The notes below the pieces were generated by a model, which saw only the letters and a program-made list of their open reading frames with translations, did no database searches and had not been told where the DNA came from. A DNA stretch of 64,000 nt from NCBI RefSeq assembly GCF_001552155.1, contig NZ_BCQQ01000006.1, positions 28,357 through 92,356 of the forward strand. Reading direction: 5' to 3'. This DNA is from Actinomadura formosensis NBRC 14204. GTDB lineage: Bacteria > Actinomycetota > Actinomycetes > Streptosporangiales > Streptosporangiaceae. Made by a program: the position numbers and the translations under genes. Positions 8,536 to 16,850 of the stretch are shown piece after piece (the stretch's first letter is position 1; each line of letters opens with the position of its first letter).

Positions 8536-9402
8536 ATGCGGTGTCCGAACTGCGGGACCGACACCGGCACGTCGTCGCCTCGCTGCATGCGCTGCAACGC
8601 ACCCCTCCCGCCGCCCGGTGCGCCCCCACCCGGCGGTGACGCGACGGCCCGCGACCCGCTCGGCGAGGTGCCCGTCCCGCGCGATCCGCTGCCGCCGCCA
8701 TGGGAGAACCCCGTCCCCTGGGATGTGCCGTCCGACTACACGACGCCCATGCCGCCGTCGGAACAGCGGTCCACTCCGCTGTCCCCCGAGCCGTGGTCGG
8801 AACCGGCGATCTGGCAGCCGCCCGTGCAGCCGAAGAAGAGCCGCCTCCCGTACTTCCTGGGCACGGCGGGCGTCGTCCTCCTCATCGGGGTGGCGCTCGG
8901 GATCGTGTTCTGGCCGAGCGGGTCGAACACCCCCACGCCGCCGCCCGCGGCCACCCAGCCGTCCACCCGGCCGGTGGAGACCGCCGGGACGCAGACCGAG
9001 GACACCGGTGACTTCGACACCCAGGCCAAGGCCGTGAACGACCTGCTGGACGACATGCACTCGACCCGCACCGACCTCGGCACGGTCGTCACCGAGGACT
9101 GCCCGGTCAGCGGGCTGGAGAGCGTCCTCGACGCGCGCCAGAGCCAGTTGGAGAAGGCCCGCGAGCTGGAGGTGGGCGCGCTCGACAACGGCACCCAGAT
9201 GAGGGACGCGCTGGTCCGCGCGCTGGAGGCGTCGACCGAGTCGAACCGGCGCTACCTGGACGTCGCGCCCGGCTGCCCGTCCGAGGGCGAGGTCGCGGAC
9301 GTCAACCAGCGGGCGAGCAGCGCCAAGAGCGAGTTCATCGGCTACTGGACGCCGATCGCCGAGCGGGCCGGCCTCCCCGCCCGCGGCGAAAGCGACATCT
9401 GA
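8536..9402 (+). CDS. Zinc-ribbon single-pass membrane protein (paralogue B)
   Basis: A 288-aa, shorter version of the protein at 6858. It has an N-terminal zinc ribbon (CPNCG, then CMRCNAPLP), a Pro-rich linker, and a transmembrane helix at about 105-127 (FLGTAGVVLLIGVALGIVFW). The C-terminal helical domain aligns with paralogue A: VNDLLDDMHSTRTDLG against MNALLNDSVDTRRILAG, and SSAKSEFIGYWTPIA against TTAKKQFVVLWNPVA. The GGGTCAGGGAG just before the ATG supports the start. The pair arose by duplication; function unknown. Confidence 0.8.
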   Translation: MRCPNCGTDTGTSSPRCMRCNAPLPPPGAPPPGGDATARDPLGEVPVPRDPLPPPWENPVPWDVPSDYTTPMPPSEQRSTPLSPEPWSEPAIWQPPVQPKKSRLPYFLGTAGVVLLIGVALGIVFWPSGSNTPTPPPAATQPSTRPVETAGTQTEDTGDFDTQAKAVNDLLDDMHSTRTDLGTVVTEDCPVSGLESVLDARQSQLEKARELEVGALDNGTQMRDALVRALEASTESNRRYLDVAPGCPSEGEVADVNQRASSAKSEFIGYWTPIAERAGLPARGESDI

Positions 9403-9407
9403 CCGGG

Positions 9408-9761
9408 TCAGCCCAGGCCGAGGGCGGTTCCGAGCGCACGGACGGCCTCGGCCAGCGCGGCCACGCCGCCGACCCGGCGTCCGAGGCGCGCGAGCGCGCC
9501 CTCCATCCGCTCGGGGTCGGGGTCGCCGGAATCCGCCTCCTCGCGGACGTCGGCGAGGTCGCGGCGCGCCCTGGCGGGCTCGGCGAGTTCGGCGGCGTGC
9601 GCCTCCAGCAGCCGCTCGACGCGGGCGAGGGCGTCCGCGGCGTCGCCGGGCGGCCCGGCGCCGATCCGCTGGTTCTGCGTGACGTTCTCGCCCGCCGCGA
9701 CCTGCCCGGAGACGCGGGCGTTGCCGCCGATCCTGATGCCCCGGTCACCGTGCTCGCTCAT
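9408..9761 (-). CDS. Small protein with an N-terminal GQVAAG motif
   Basis: A 117-aa protein. The first ~35 residues contain IGGNARVSGQVAAGENVTQN, a glycine-rich strand-forming segment. The remainder is an Ala/Arg/Glu-rich helical region likely to form a coiled coil (DALARVERLLEAHAAELA). A closely similar segment closes the upstream protein (TGGTVNGQVAGGKRIDQ). The gene is 34 bp downstream of that gene and probably the last of the operon. Related short proteins occur in actinomycetes without known function. Confidence 0.7.
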   Translation of the reverse strand: MSEHGDRGIRIGGNARVSGQVAAGENVTQNQRIGAGPPGDAADALARVERLLEAHAAELAEPARARRDLADVREEADSGDPDPERMEGALARLGRRVGGVAALAEAVRALGTALGLG

Positions 9762-9795
9762 GCGCCCTCCAGATGCCGTCGGGGGTTGACGCGGT

Positions 9796-11658
9796 TCATG
9801 GGTTGACGCGGCCGGGGCCGCCCTGCCGCTGGTCGATGCGCTTGCCCCCGGCGACCTGACCGTTCACGGTCCCGCCGGTGATGATGACGCCCTCGTTCAT
9901 GATGACGCCGGCCTGCGTCCGGTACGCCGACACGTCGATGCCGCACTCGTCCCCCAGGTAGTCGAGCAGCGCCTCGTTGACGCGCCACTCGATCAGCCGC
10001 GTGTACTTGTCGGCGTCCATCTCCTGGACGTAGGTGTCGAAGTCGGCGGCGGCGCACAGCTCCCGGACGCTGATCCGCGCGCCGTAGTCGTGCACCATCC
10101 GGCGCGCGGAGTCGTGCGCGGACGCCGCCGCGATCACGCTGCGGACCGTCGCCCAGCAGGTCGCGACCGTCCGGACGCCGGGCAGCAGCATCCCGCTGAG
10201 GACGGTGCGCCACCCGTGCTTGAAGGCGTAGAAGAGCTGGGTCGCGGTGCTCCAGGTGGGCAGCAGGTCCACGATGCGGAACTCGCGCCGGACGGGCGGC
10301 AGCACGGTCGCCGCGAAATTCCCGTACAGCATCCGGCCCTCGACCGCGAGATACACGAAGGCGGTGAGGGAGATGTCCTGTTCCTCGGCGGCCGCGACGA
10401 CGCGGCCGTCCCGGCTGAGGACGGCCTGCCCGTGGGCGCCGACCGTGATGCGCTGGAAGCAGCGGATGTGCGACTGCGGATGCCGGACGAGCGCGTCGAC
10501 GGCCTCCGGCGTGGCCATCGAGAACGGGCATCCGTGCGCCGGGTCGATCAGCGGGTGCGGCGGCATCGAGGTGGCGATCGCCGGGTCGGCGGGACGCATC
10601 CGCTGCACGCTCTCGCCACGCCCGGCGATGTGCATGCCGGTGAGGAGCGCGGTGATCCGCTCGTTCGGCGGCAGGTCCTCCAGGCCGGCGGTGTGCTCCC
10701 CGGTCGGGCGCTCGTCCCGCATGGCGTGGAGCCGGTCCCGCACCCGCATGTGCATGACCATCGGGTCGACGCGGGACGGCCCCGCGGCGTCGTCCCCGTG
10801 CTTGACGAGGTCGACCCGGCCGGAGGCGGGACGGTCCAGTTCCAGCACGATCGACCATGCCCGCGCCCACGGCGAGGTGAGGTCGCCCGCGCCGATGAAC
10901 GGGTTCGTCCCCGAGTGCAGCGTCACGTTGCCGCGCTGGGCGGAGCGGACCCGCGTCACGACCTTCCCCGCGCGTTCGCCGAACGCGCGCGGGCCCGGCC
11001 CGGTCGCGCCGGGTGCGAGGTCGCGCGCGAGGACGGCGTAGACGGCGGCGAGATGGCCGATGACCGTCATGCTCAGGGCGAGGGTCAGCATGATCAGGCT
11101 GGGGACGGCCAGATCCGTCTGGAGCAGTTCCAGGGCTCCCTTGTCCTGCTCCAGTTCGTGGGTGGTGTAGCCCGCATTTTCGACCAGCTGTGCACCGACC
11201 ACGGGGACCACGGCGGCGGCGACGACCACCCCGACCGCGTTGACCGCCACCCAGCCGACGAGCAGCCGCATCCCCGGGGAGAGCCGCCGCCATGGGATCG
11301 CGTAGAAGGCGGAGAGGACCAGCGCGAACATGAAGAGGCCGACGGCGATGAGCGGCAGGAGGATGAGCGCGACCGTCCAGATCCCGCAAAGGACGAGGTC
11401 GCGGATCAGCCGGTAGCGGCGTGCCCGCAGCGCGTGCAGGATCACCGGTTCCAGGTCGAACCCGAAGGACGGGACGACGGCGCGGTTCTCGTCGTCGAGG
11501 AACTCGGAGATGACCCGATCGCAGATCCGCCGGTCCAGGTAGACGGCGGCGCACAGGTAGCGGGTGGTGTTCTGCAGCGGCTGCTGCGCGGCCTCCGCGG
11601 CCGTCTGCGCGTGGTGGAAGAACGGCGCGCCGCCCGGAGTGTCCTGCTCCACGGTCAT
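9796..11658 (-). CDS. Polytopic membrane protein with C-terminal GQVAGG motif
   Basis: A 620-aa protein read from ATG at 11658 (MTVEQDTPGG). The open frame continues upstream, but that part is antisense-type arginine-rich sequence. Hydrophobic stretches at about 86-122, 129-155 and 184-208 give three or four membrane helices, followed by a large soluble region with no recognised domain. The C-terminus (IITGGTVNGQVAGGKRIDQ) resembles the N-terminus of the next, smaller protein. It lies 74 bp after the HerA-like ATPase gene, so the three are probably one operon and may form a membrane-linked ATPase machine. Confidence 0.72.
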   Translation of the reverse strand: MTVEQDTPGGAPFFHHAQTAAEAAQQPLQNTTRYLCAAVYLDRRICDRVISEFLDDENRAVVPSFGFDLEPVILHALRARRYRLIRDLVLCGIWTVALILLPLIAVGLFMFALVLSAFYAIPWRRLSPGMRLLVGWVAVNAVGVVVAAAVVPVVGAQLVENAGYTTHELEQDKGALELLQTDLAVPSLIMLTLALSMTVIGHLAAVYAVLARDLAPGATGPGPRAFGERAGKVVTRVRSAQRGNVTLHSGTNPFIGAGDLTSPWARAWSIVLELDRPASGRVDLVKHGDDAAGPSRVDPMVMHMRVRDRLHAMRDERPTGEHTAGLEDLPPNERITALLTGMHIAGRGESVQRMRPADPAIATSMPPHPLIDPAHGCPFSMATPEAVDALVRHPQSHIRCFQRITVGAHGQAVLSRDGRVVAAAEEQDISLTAFVYLAVEGRMLYGNFAATVLPPVRREFRIVDLLPTWSTATQLFYAFKHGWRTVLSGMLLPGVRTVATCWATVRSVIAAASAHDSARRMVHDYGARISVRELCAAADFDTYVQEMDADKYTRLIEWRVNEALLDYLGDECGIDVSAYRTQAGVIMNEGVIITGGTVNGQVAGGKRIDQRQGGPGRVNP

Positions 11659-11732
11659 GACGACGAAAATATCCGGATGATCACCCTGACAGGTGGAACG
11701 GAACCGAGTTGTGATCCGCTGGCCACACCCGG

Positions 11733-14700
11733 TCACGGCTCGGCGGGCTCTCCGGGGGTGCGGGGCTGGCCGAGGAAGGGGAGCCCGGCGGAGGGGTCCT
11801 CGAAGGGGGCCACGAAACGCTCGAACCAGCTCAGGACGGGTTCGAGCCATTCGGTGACGCGCATCGTCCCGGCGACGTGCTCCACCTGCTCGTCCTCCTC
11901 GAAGCCGATCGTGACGACGGTGAGGTCCTGGTAGAAGCCCGCGTGCTCGTCGTCGCCGTAGAGGGCGGTGAGGGCGATCGGACGGTTGCGCTCCAGTTCC
12001 ATCGACAGCGGATGGCGGCGCAGGGCGCGCAGGCGGTGGCCGAGCTTGGCGCCCGGCGGCTGCTTGAGACCGGGAAGCGGGTAGTCGAGCGGCGGCGCGG
12101 GGGCGTGCTTGTCGGGGACGCCGCCGCCGTAGGGGAACAGGCGGTCCAGCTCGTGCAGCCACTTGACCTGCGGGATCACCCAGGCCGGGCCGGGCGCGGC
12201 ACCGGGGGCGGCGCCGCCGAGGAGGCGCCCGGCGACCTCGGCGACGGCGGCGGTGAGCTCGGCCGGCGGGTACGCGGTGCGCAGCGACCGGGACCGCCGG
12301 GTCACCGAACGTTCCAGGACGGTCGCCAGCGCGCACTCGCGCAGCCGCGGCGCCAGCCGGGACCAGGCACGCCCCAGTTCGGGCGGGACGGCGGGCAGCG
12401 GACGGTTCACGACATGCGCCAGCACGAGCGTGTCCGCCCACAGGCGCAGCCAGGTCCAGTCGGGGCCGCCCGCGATGAGGTCGGCCTCGCGCAGCTCGAA
12501 CAGGGTGCAGGCGCGCCCCGACCGGCATTCGCAGCCGCAGGCGGCCGAGCGGCGGCCGTCCACGGGCGGCGGCGGCCCCGCCAGCTCCGCCTCCCGGCCC
12601 TCGCCCAGCGGGACGCGGACGCGCAGCGGGCGGTCCATGCCGTCGGCGAACACGGCCGCGACACCCGGACGCAGCGACACCACCTCGCGGGACTGGTCGC
12701 CGTCCAGGTTCATCGCCGCGCCGACCTGGTGCCGGTCGTCGTAGGCGGGCAGCCGGTGCACGACCTTCAGCGCGGTGTTCTTGATGACGTCCGGGACGAG
12801 CTTCGTCGGGATCTGCTCGGCGACGATGATGCCCTCGCCGTACGCGCGGATCTCGGCGAGCATCCCGGCGAACAGCTCGACCGCGTGGGAGCTGCCGCGT
12901 TCCGGGCCGCGGTTGCGCAGCAGCCGGTGCGCCTCCTCGATCACGATGACGTGCCGCAGCGCCGGACCCGTCGCGCGGTCGCGTTTGCGTTCCCGCATCC
13001 GCAGGTGCTCGACGATGCGGATGATGAGCGTCCCCATGAGGAACGCCTTGTCCTCGTCGTTCGCGACGTCCTCGATGGCGAGGACGATGTTGTCGCGGAG
13101 CATCCCGCCGATGTCGGCCGGGTGGCCGCCCTCGAAGAACCGTCCCGCCGACCCGATGCGCAGGGACCGGAGCCGGACGTCCACGAACCCCTGCACGTCC
13201 GCCATCAGCTCACGCCCGTAGCCGACGTCCTGGATGACCTGCAACGCCGCGTTCTGGAGCTGCTCCAGCGTCGGCACGGCCGGCTCGATGAGCGAACCGG
13301 GCACGCCCCCGCCCGTCACGACGTCCCACCCGTTGTTCTCGTAGACGCGCTGCAACGCCTGCGCCATGATCTGCGGGAACGGCTCCTCGGCGTCGAACGC
13401 GGCCTGGAACAGCGCCCGCACCATGTCGATGTGCGCCTGCACCGGATAACCGGGCTCGGGCGCGAGCGGGTTCACCGACAGCGGCACCGCCCCCGGATCG
13501 GACGGGTTGACGACCGTGACCGGCCCGCCGAGGTCCTGGATGCGTCCCGCCATCGCCGCGTACTCCGACTTGGCGGGCTCGATCGCCAGCCACGGGATGC
13601 CCGCGCGGGTCAGCTGCTCCAGCAGATGCCGGACGGTCTGCGACTTGCCGGCGCCCGTCGCGCCGGTCACGAACACATGCCGGTTGATGGTGGAGCGCGG
13701 CACGGCGAACCGGCCGACCTCCCGGTCCTGCCCGTCCAGGATGGCGCCCAGCTCGATCTGCGGCTCCCCGCTCACCGGCACCGTCTCGGACGTCACATCG
13801 AAGTACCCGGCGTCCAGCACCCGCAGCCCGGGAACCTCGCGCCGCGGCAGCCCGGCGAGCGCCGCCAGCGCCCCGGCCGTCGCGACGAACGGGAACCGCT
13901 GCTCCGGCTCGGCCATCGAACGGGCCGGCGCGGGCACCGCCCCCGGAGTCAGCATCTCCGCGAACGACCCGCTCCCATGCCCCGACCTGAGCCGATAGGG
14001 ATGGTGCCCCAGCTCCATCGACCCGACCAGCACCGGGGCGATCTGCCCGAGCTCGTCCTGCGAAGCGGCGCCCGCGACGACCCGCACCTGCCACAGCCCC
14101 GCCTCACGGAACGCGTCCAGCTCGGCGAGCCGCCGCCCGGCCCGGTCGACGGCGAGCCGGGCCTGCTCGTCCTCGCCGCGCCGCAGCATCCGCAGCTCGT
14201 GGTGCAGCTCGCGCATCTCGGTGTCGATCTGCCGCTCATCGCACGGGTCGGCGACCACGAACCACCCGAACGGCCGCTCCATCAGCGTGACGAGCGTCGC
14301 CTCGAACAGCCCGGGCCCGCCGCCCGCCCCGGCGTGCTGCGGGGCGAGCCGGCCGGGGCAGCGCGTCCACGCCATCCGCTCCGCCCGGCGCAGCCAGCCG
14401 TCCCCGATCGGGACACCGCGCGCCCCGCCGGGGAACAGCAACCCGTGCGTCTCCGCCCCCGGCTCCGGGGTGCCGATCGACCCCGCATTGGTGATCAGCT
14501 CAAGCGGCGCGCCGCCGCCCGCCGACAACCACCCCACCACGAACGGCCTGCCCAGTCGCGCCGCCGACAGCGCGGCGGGCAGCACGCTGACGAAATCCCA
14601 CTCGGCGGACGCGACCCGCTCCGGCACCGGGATCGCCTGGATCCGGTACCACGGCCCCGGCAGCACGAACGGCTCCGCCGGGGCGGCACCCATGCTCGGC

Positions 14701-14777
14701 GGTATACCGGGATTCATCCGGTACGGCGGTCTCGAACCAGACGGCGGAGTCACCCCAGCATCCTTACCAGCCCCCAC
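11733..14777 (-). CDS. HerA/FtsK-like ATPase (DUF87-type)
   Basis: About 1014 aa. The P-loop is FVTGATGAGKSQTVRHLL at about residues 360-377. The Walker B-like segment is HVIVIEEAHRLL at about 605-617, followed by the sensor region IIVAEQIPTKL. These are hallmarks of the HerA/FtsK clan of hexameric DNA or protein pumps. A cysteine cluster (CGCECRSGRAC) near residue 750 may bind zinc. Start choices are GTG 14777, GTG 14753 (preceded by GGTAAGGA) or the downstream Met of MNPGIPP. The N-terminal ~330 residues are unassigned. It leads an operon with the two genes downstream. Confidence 0.82.
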   Translation of the reverse strand: MGAGKDAGVTPPSGSRPPYRMNPGIPPSMGAAPAEPFVLPGPWYRIQAIPVPERVASAEWDFVSVLPAALSAARLGRPFVVGWLSAGGGAPLELITNAGSIGTPEPGAETHGLLFPGGARGVPIGDGWLRRAERMAWTRCPGRLAPQHAGAGGGPGLFEATLVTLMERPFGWFVVADPCDERQIDTEMRELHHELRMLRRGEDEQARLAVDRAGRRLAELDAFREAGLWQVRVVAGAASQDELGQIAPVLVGSMELGHHPYRLRSGHGSGSFAEMLTPGAVPAPARSMAEPEQRFPFVATAGALAALAGLPRREVPGLRVLDAGYFDVTSETVPVSGEPQIELGAILDGQDREVGRFAVPRSTINRHVFVTGATGAGKSQTVRHLLEQLTRAGIPWLAIEPAKSEYAAMAGRIQDLGGPVTVVNPSDPGAVPLSVNPLAPEPGYPVQAHIDMVRALFQAAFDAEEPFPQIMAQALQRVYENNGWDVVTGGGVPGSLIEPAVPTLEQLQNAALQVIQDVGYGRELMADVQGFVDVRLRSLRIGSAGRFFEGGHPADIGGMLRDNIVLAIEDVANDEDKAFLMGTLIIRIVEHLRMRERKRDRATGPALRHVIVIEEAHRLLRNRGPERGSSHAVELFAGMLAEIRAYGEGIIVAEQIPTKLVPDVIKNTALKVVHRLPAYDDRHQVGAAMNLDGDQSREVVSLRPGVAAVFADGMDRPLRVRVPLGEGREAELAGPPPPVDGRRSAACGCECRSGRACTLFELREADLIAGGPDWTWLRLWADTLVLAHVVNRPLPAVPPELGRAWSRLAPRLRECALATVLERSVTRRSRSLRTAYPPAELTAAVAEVAGRLLGGAAPGAAPGPAWVIPQVKWLHELDRLFPYGGGVPDKHAPAPPLDYPLPGLKQPPGAKLGHRLRALRRHPLSMELERNRPIALTALYGDDEHAGFYQDLTVVTIGFEEDEQVEHVAGTMRVTEWLEPVLSWFERFVAPFEDPSAGLPFLGQPRTPGEPAEP

Positions 14778-15024
14778 CGCTCACGCCAACGCCCCGTTAA
14801 GAAGACCCCAAATGCCCACCTTTACGCCCCCCACCCGTCCTCAACGCCCCCACAGCCCTTACCGCCCGCCCTCCACCCCGCGGCAACGCATGCCGAGCCG
14901 CGGCCCCCGCGATACCCACTCGGCACGGAGCTGCTGAGGCAGGCCAGTCTCTCCAGTGCCTTGTTGCAGCAAATTAAAGCCCTTGACATTAGCGCCGATC
15001 CACACACGCTCCGGGACTTTCTTA
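14778..15024. other. Intergenic region upstream of the HerA-like gene
   Basis: 247 bp without a gene. The part nearest the ATPase gene is C-rich on the plus strand; the far part becomes AT-rich and marks the boundary of the toxin island. No clear promoter hexamers or hairpins were seen. Confidence 0.4.
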
Positions 15025-15435
15025 TCACCGATCACTCAAAATGGATTTCAATATATTGACCACACTCTCCGCTTCGCGCCTCTCCTCAATATCCACCCAG
15101 CTTTGCCAGAACCATCCGTTAACCGGCAGGGCGACATCCAAGGCGCGCCTGGCCAAGACAGTGAGATCGAAAGCAATGGGCTTAGGCAACCACTCGGAAA
15201 TACCTGGATAATCTTCATTCCAGGACAGAGACGCACCTGATGGCAGGTTTGCCGCAACCACTGCGGCGGCAGCCACAACTTCCGCAGGAAGCTTCTCAGA
15301 TTCTGCGGCATCGATGGCGCGATGAAATACACGCTCCAGCACCGCCAAGCGCTGCAGTGAAGCCAGCCGTTCCAGGTCGTCCACAAAATCTTCCGCCGTA
15401 TCACTGTCAAATGGCCCAGAGCCCCATGCCCCCAT
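15025..15435 (-). CDS. DUF4259 protein, probable immunity protein of the orphan toxin
   Basis: A 136-aa protein starting MGAWGSGPFDSDTAEDFVDD, the signature of DUF4259. These small soluble proteins often follow toxin modules. It begins 20 bp after the last codon of the GIY-YIG-like tip and is preceded by GAGGGGG at a normal ribosome-site distance. Its frame is intact although the toxin next to it is broken, which fits a retained antidote. Its GC content is lower than that of the surrounding genes. The immunity role is inferred from position. Confidence 0.75.
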   Translation of the reverse strand: MGAWGSGPFDSDTAEDFVDDLERLASLQRLAVLERVFHRAIDAAESEKLPAEVVAAAAVVAANLPSGASLSWNEDYPGISEWLPKPIAFDLTVLARRALDVALPVNGWFWQSWVDIEERREAESVVNILKSILSDR

Positions 15436-15455
15436 CTCGCCCCCTCTATTCTATC

Positions 15456-16154
15456 TCACTGAAAATATCCACCAAATGGAACCACGATTTCCGGATCACG
15501 CCGATTAATCAGCGTGACACCTCGACTCTTGAGCCCTTCCATTACAGTCCGCTCGGTTCGACGTGCGACTACCGGGTCATTCACACCAGGAAGTGAAATT
15601 CATGTGACATTAACAACGTTTCCCGGACCATATTCAGCCTTCCTGACTGCATGCTTCGATCGCATTTACTTATTAACTCTCGTCCTCATACTATCGACGC
15701 TACTTCCGACATATTTACTTCCGTCATCCATGTGAATCGTATATACACCGGCTTCATCTGGAACATCAAATCTCGTGCCAGGGTTACTAACCTTCCCTGA
15801 AGACGGGGTCCCACAAGTCTGATTGTGGACGAGGACTGGCCTAGCCCCTGCCACGACATAGTACGTGTGGGTGTCGGCGATGGTGAGGTTGTGGACGCGC
15901 CGGTGGTGGGTGCTCCGGTGCTGGGTGGCGGTTACCTGGACGTAGGTGCCGGCGCTGGTGCGGAGCCACATGCCGGGCTTCAGGTCAGCCGCCTCGCCCC
16001 ACGCGTTGATGTCACCGGCGACCCAGAAGGGGTGGTTGTCGGTGGCGATGAGCACGCCGCTCTTGGGGCCCTTGGGGTTGAGAAGCTTGGGGCTGCTGGG
16101 CTTGGGAGCTTGGCTGGTCACCCAGCCGAGGGTGCCGCCGACTACCACACCCAC
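15456..16154 (-). pseudogene. Orphan RHS tip: Hint domain plus GIY-YIG-like nuclease, with two in-frame stops
   Basis: The frame begins near 16154, just after an in-frame TGA. It encodes the C-terminal half of a Hint domain (GVLIATDNHPFWVAGDINAW to ARPVLVHN), nearly identical to the RHS protein's own. A GIY-YIG-like tip follows (GVYTIHMDDGSKYVGSSVDS, then RTRVNK). After RVNK comes TAA, but the same frame continues (MRSKHAVRKAEYGPGNVVNV), meets TGA, and continues again (ISLPGVNDPVVARRTE, TVMEGLKSRGVTLINRRDPE) to TGA at 15458-15456. The three pieces make one domain of normal length interrupted by point nonsense codons. It looks like a silent toxin cassette. Confidence 0.75.
15856..16066 (-). 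repeat. 211-bp direct repeat, copy A (Hint-coding)
   Basis: This stretch matches 17221-17431 without gaps at roughly 93% identity by eye. It encodes the same part of the Hint domain in the orphan tip as in the full RHS gene. Same-strand copies this similar allow recombination that would swap the orphan tip onto the RHS gene and delete what lies between. Confidence 0.85.
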
Positions 16155-16402
16155 TCACGAATTGCGGCACGCACCGCCCCGTCCTCCGTAGATAAAACAG
16201 CCGAGACCGTAACGGTTGCCGGGGTGGCTATGCGCCGCATGGGCTTAGGCTATCGCCTGCCGCCCGGCTTTATAAGAATCTTGAAGAGCTCTGTGTAACC
16301 AACCAGGCTTTGACCGCAACCGGCTGCGCACCTGATGAGACCAGATACCGCAGATGCGACTACTCAGTTACCGAGCAAAGCTTCACTCTCCCCTCGTTAC
16401 AC
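16155..16402. other. Intergenic remnant between orphan tip and immunity gene
   Basis: 248 bp. On the minus strand there are only short broken frames (for example FIYGGRGGACRNS just before the orphan Hint frame). It may be the eroded junction of an earlier rearrangement. No gene, terminator or promoter is supported. Confidence 0.35.
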
Positions 16403-16843
16403 CTACACCCGAAAGGTTATCTTAGAGTTGCCATCGAACTCAGCAAAGTCCTCATACCTTGGCATGGGCCGACCATCCACAATATCGACGCCACAGAAGT
16501 AGCGAGCTCCAGGACTTGCCGAATAAATCAAGTCGATATCCCGAAGTGCGTCCTCTTTGAAGCTGAGCAGCGAAGGCTCAGCACCGCTATACATAAGCAT
16601 CAGATGACCATGATGCCCCAAGGGCGTCTGATCGGAAAACTCAACGATGTTATTTTCCCAGGAATCGGTCATTACAAACTCGACGTGACCGACAGATCTC
16701 CAATCGAGTCGACTCGGAGCCCACGGCTGACTGTTCAGATATTGCTCGAATTCGGCCGAGTAAGACGCGTCCAACTGCAGCGACTCGTGCTCTGACATCC
16801 ACTGCCTGATGTGAGCTTCTTTGATCTTTGTCTTTTTTTTCAT
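16403..16843 (-). CDS. Putative immunity protein for the RHS toxin tip
   Basis: A 146-aa protein read from ATG at 16843 (MKKKTKIKEAHIRQWMSEHE), only 7 bp after the RHS stop codon. The open frame extends further upstream, but into RHS coding sequence. It is acidic, soluble and rich in aromatic residues (EFEQYLNSQPWAPSRLDWR, GARYFCGVDIVDGRPMPR). I recognise no family. Its composition is AT-richer than the neighbours. Position directly behind a polymorphic toxin is the standard place for the cognate antidote; that is the basis of the call. Confidence 0.72.
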   Translation of the reverse strand: MKKKTKIKEAHIRQWMSEHESLQLDASYSAEFEQYLNSQPWAPSRLDWRSVGHVEFVMTDSWENNIVEFSDQTPLGHHGHLMLMYSGAEPSLLSFKEDALRDIDLIYSASPGARYFCGVDIVDGRPMPRYEDFAEFDGNSKITFRV

Positions 16844-16850
16844 CAAATCA

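Noticed and set aside
10090..11934. Plus-strand open frame of 614 codons
   Set aside because: Antisense shadow of the polytopic membrane protein, which has clear membrane helices in the minus frame.
11659..12528. Upstream extension of the 620-aa membrane protein frame
   Set aside because: It overlaps the 3' end of the HerA-like gene and is low-complexity arginine-rich; ATG 11658 is the sensible start.
11877..15059. Long plus-strand open frame (1060 codons) opposite the HerA-like gene
   Set aside because: Arg/Pro/Gly-rich antisense shadow of a high-GC gene; the minus frame holds the ATPase motifs.
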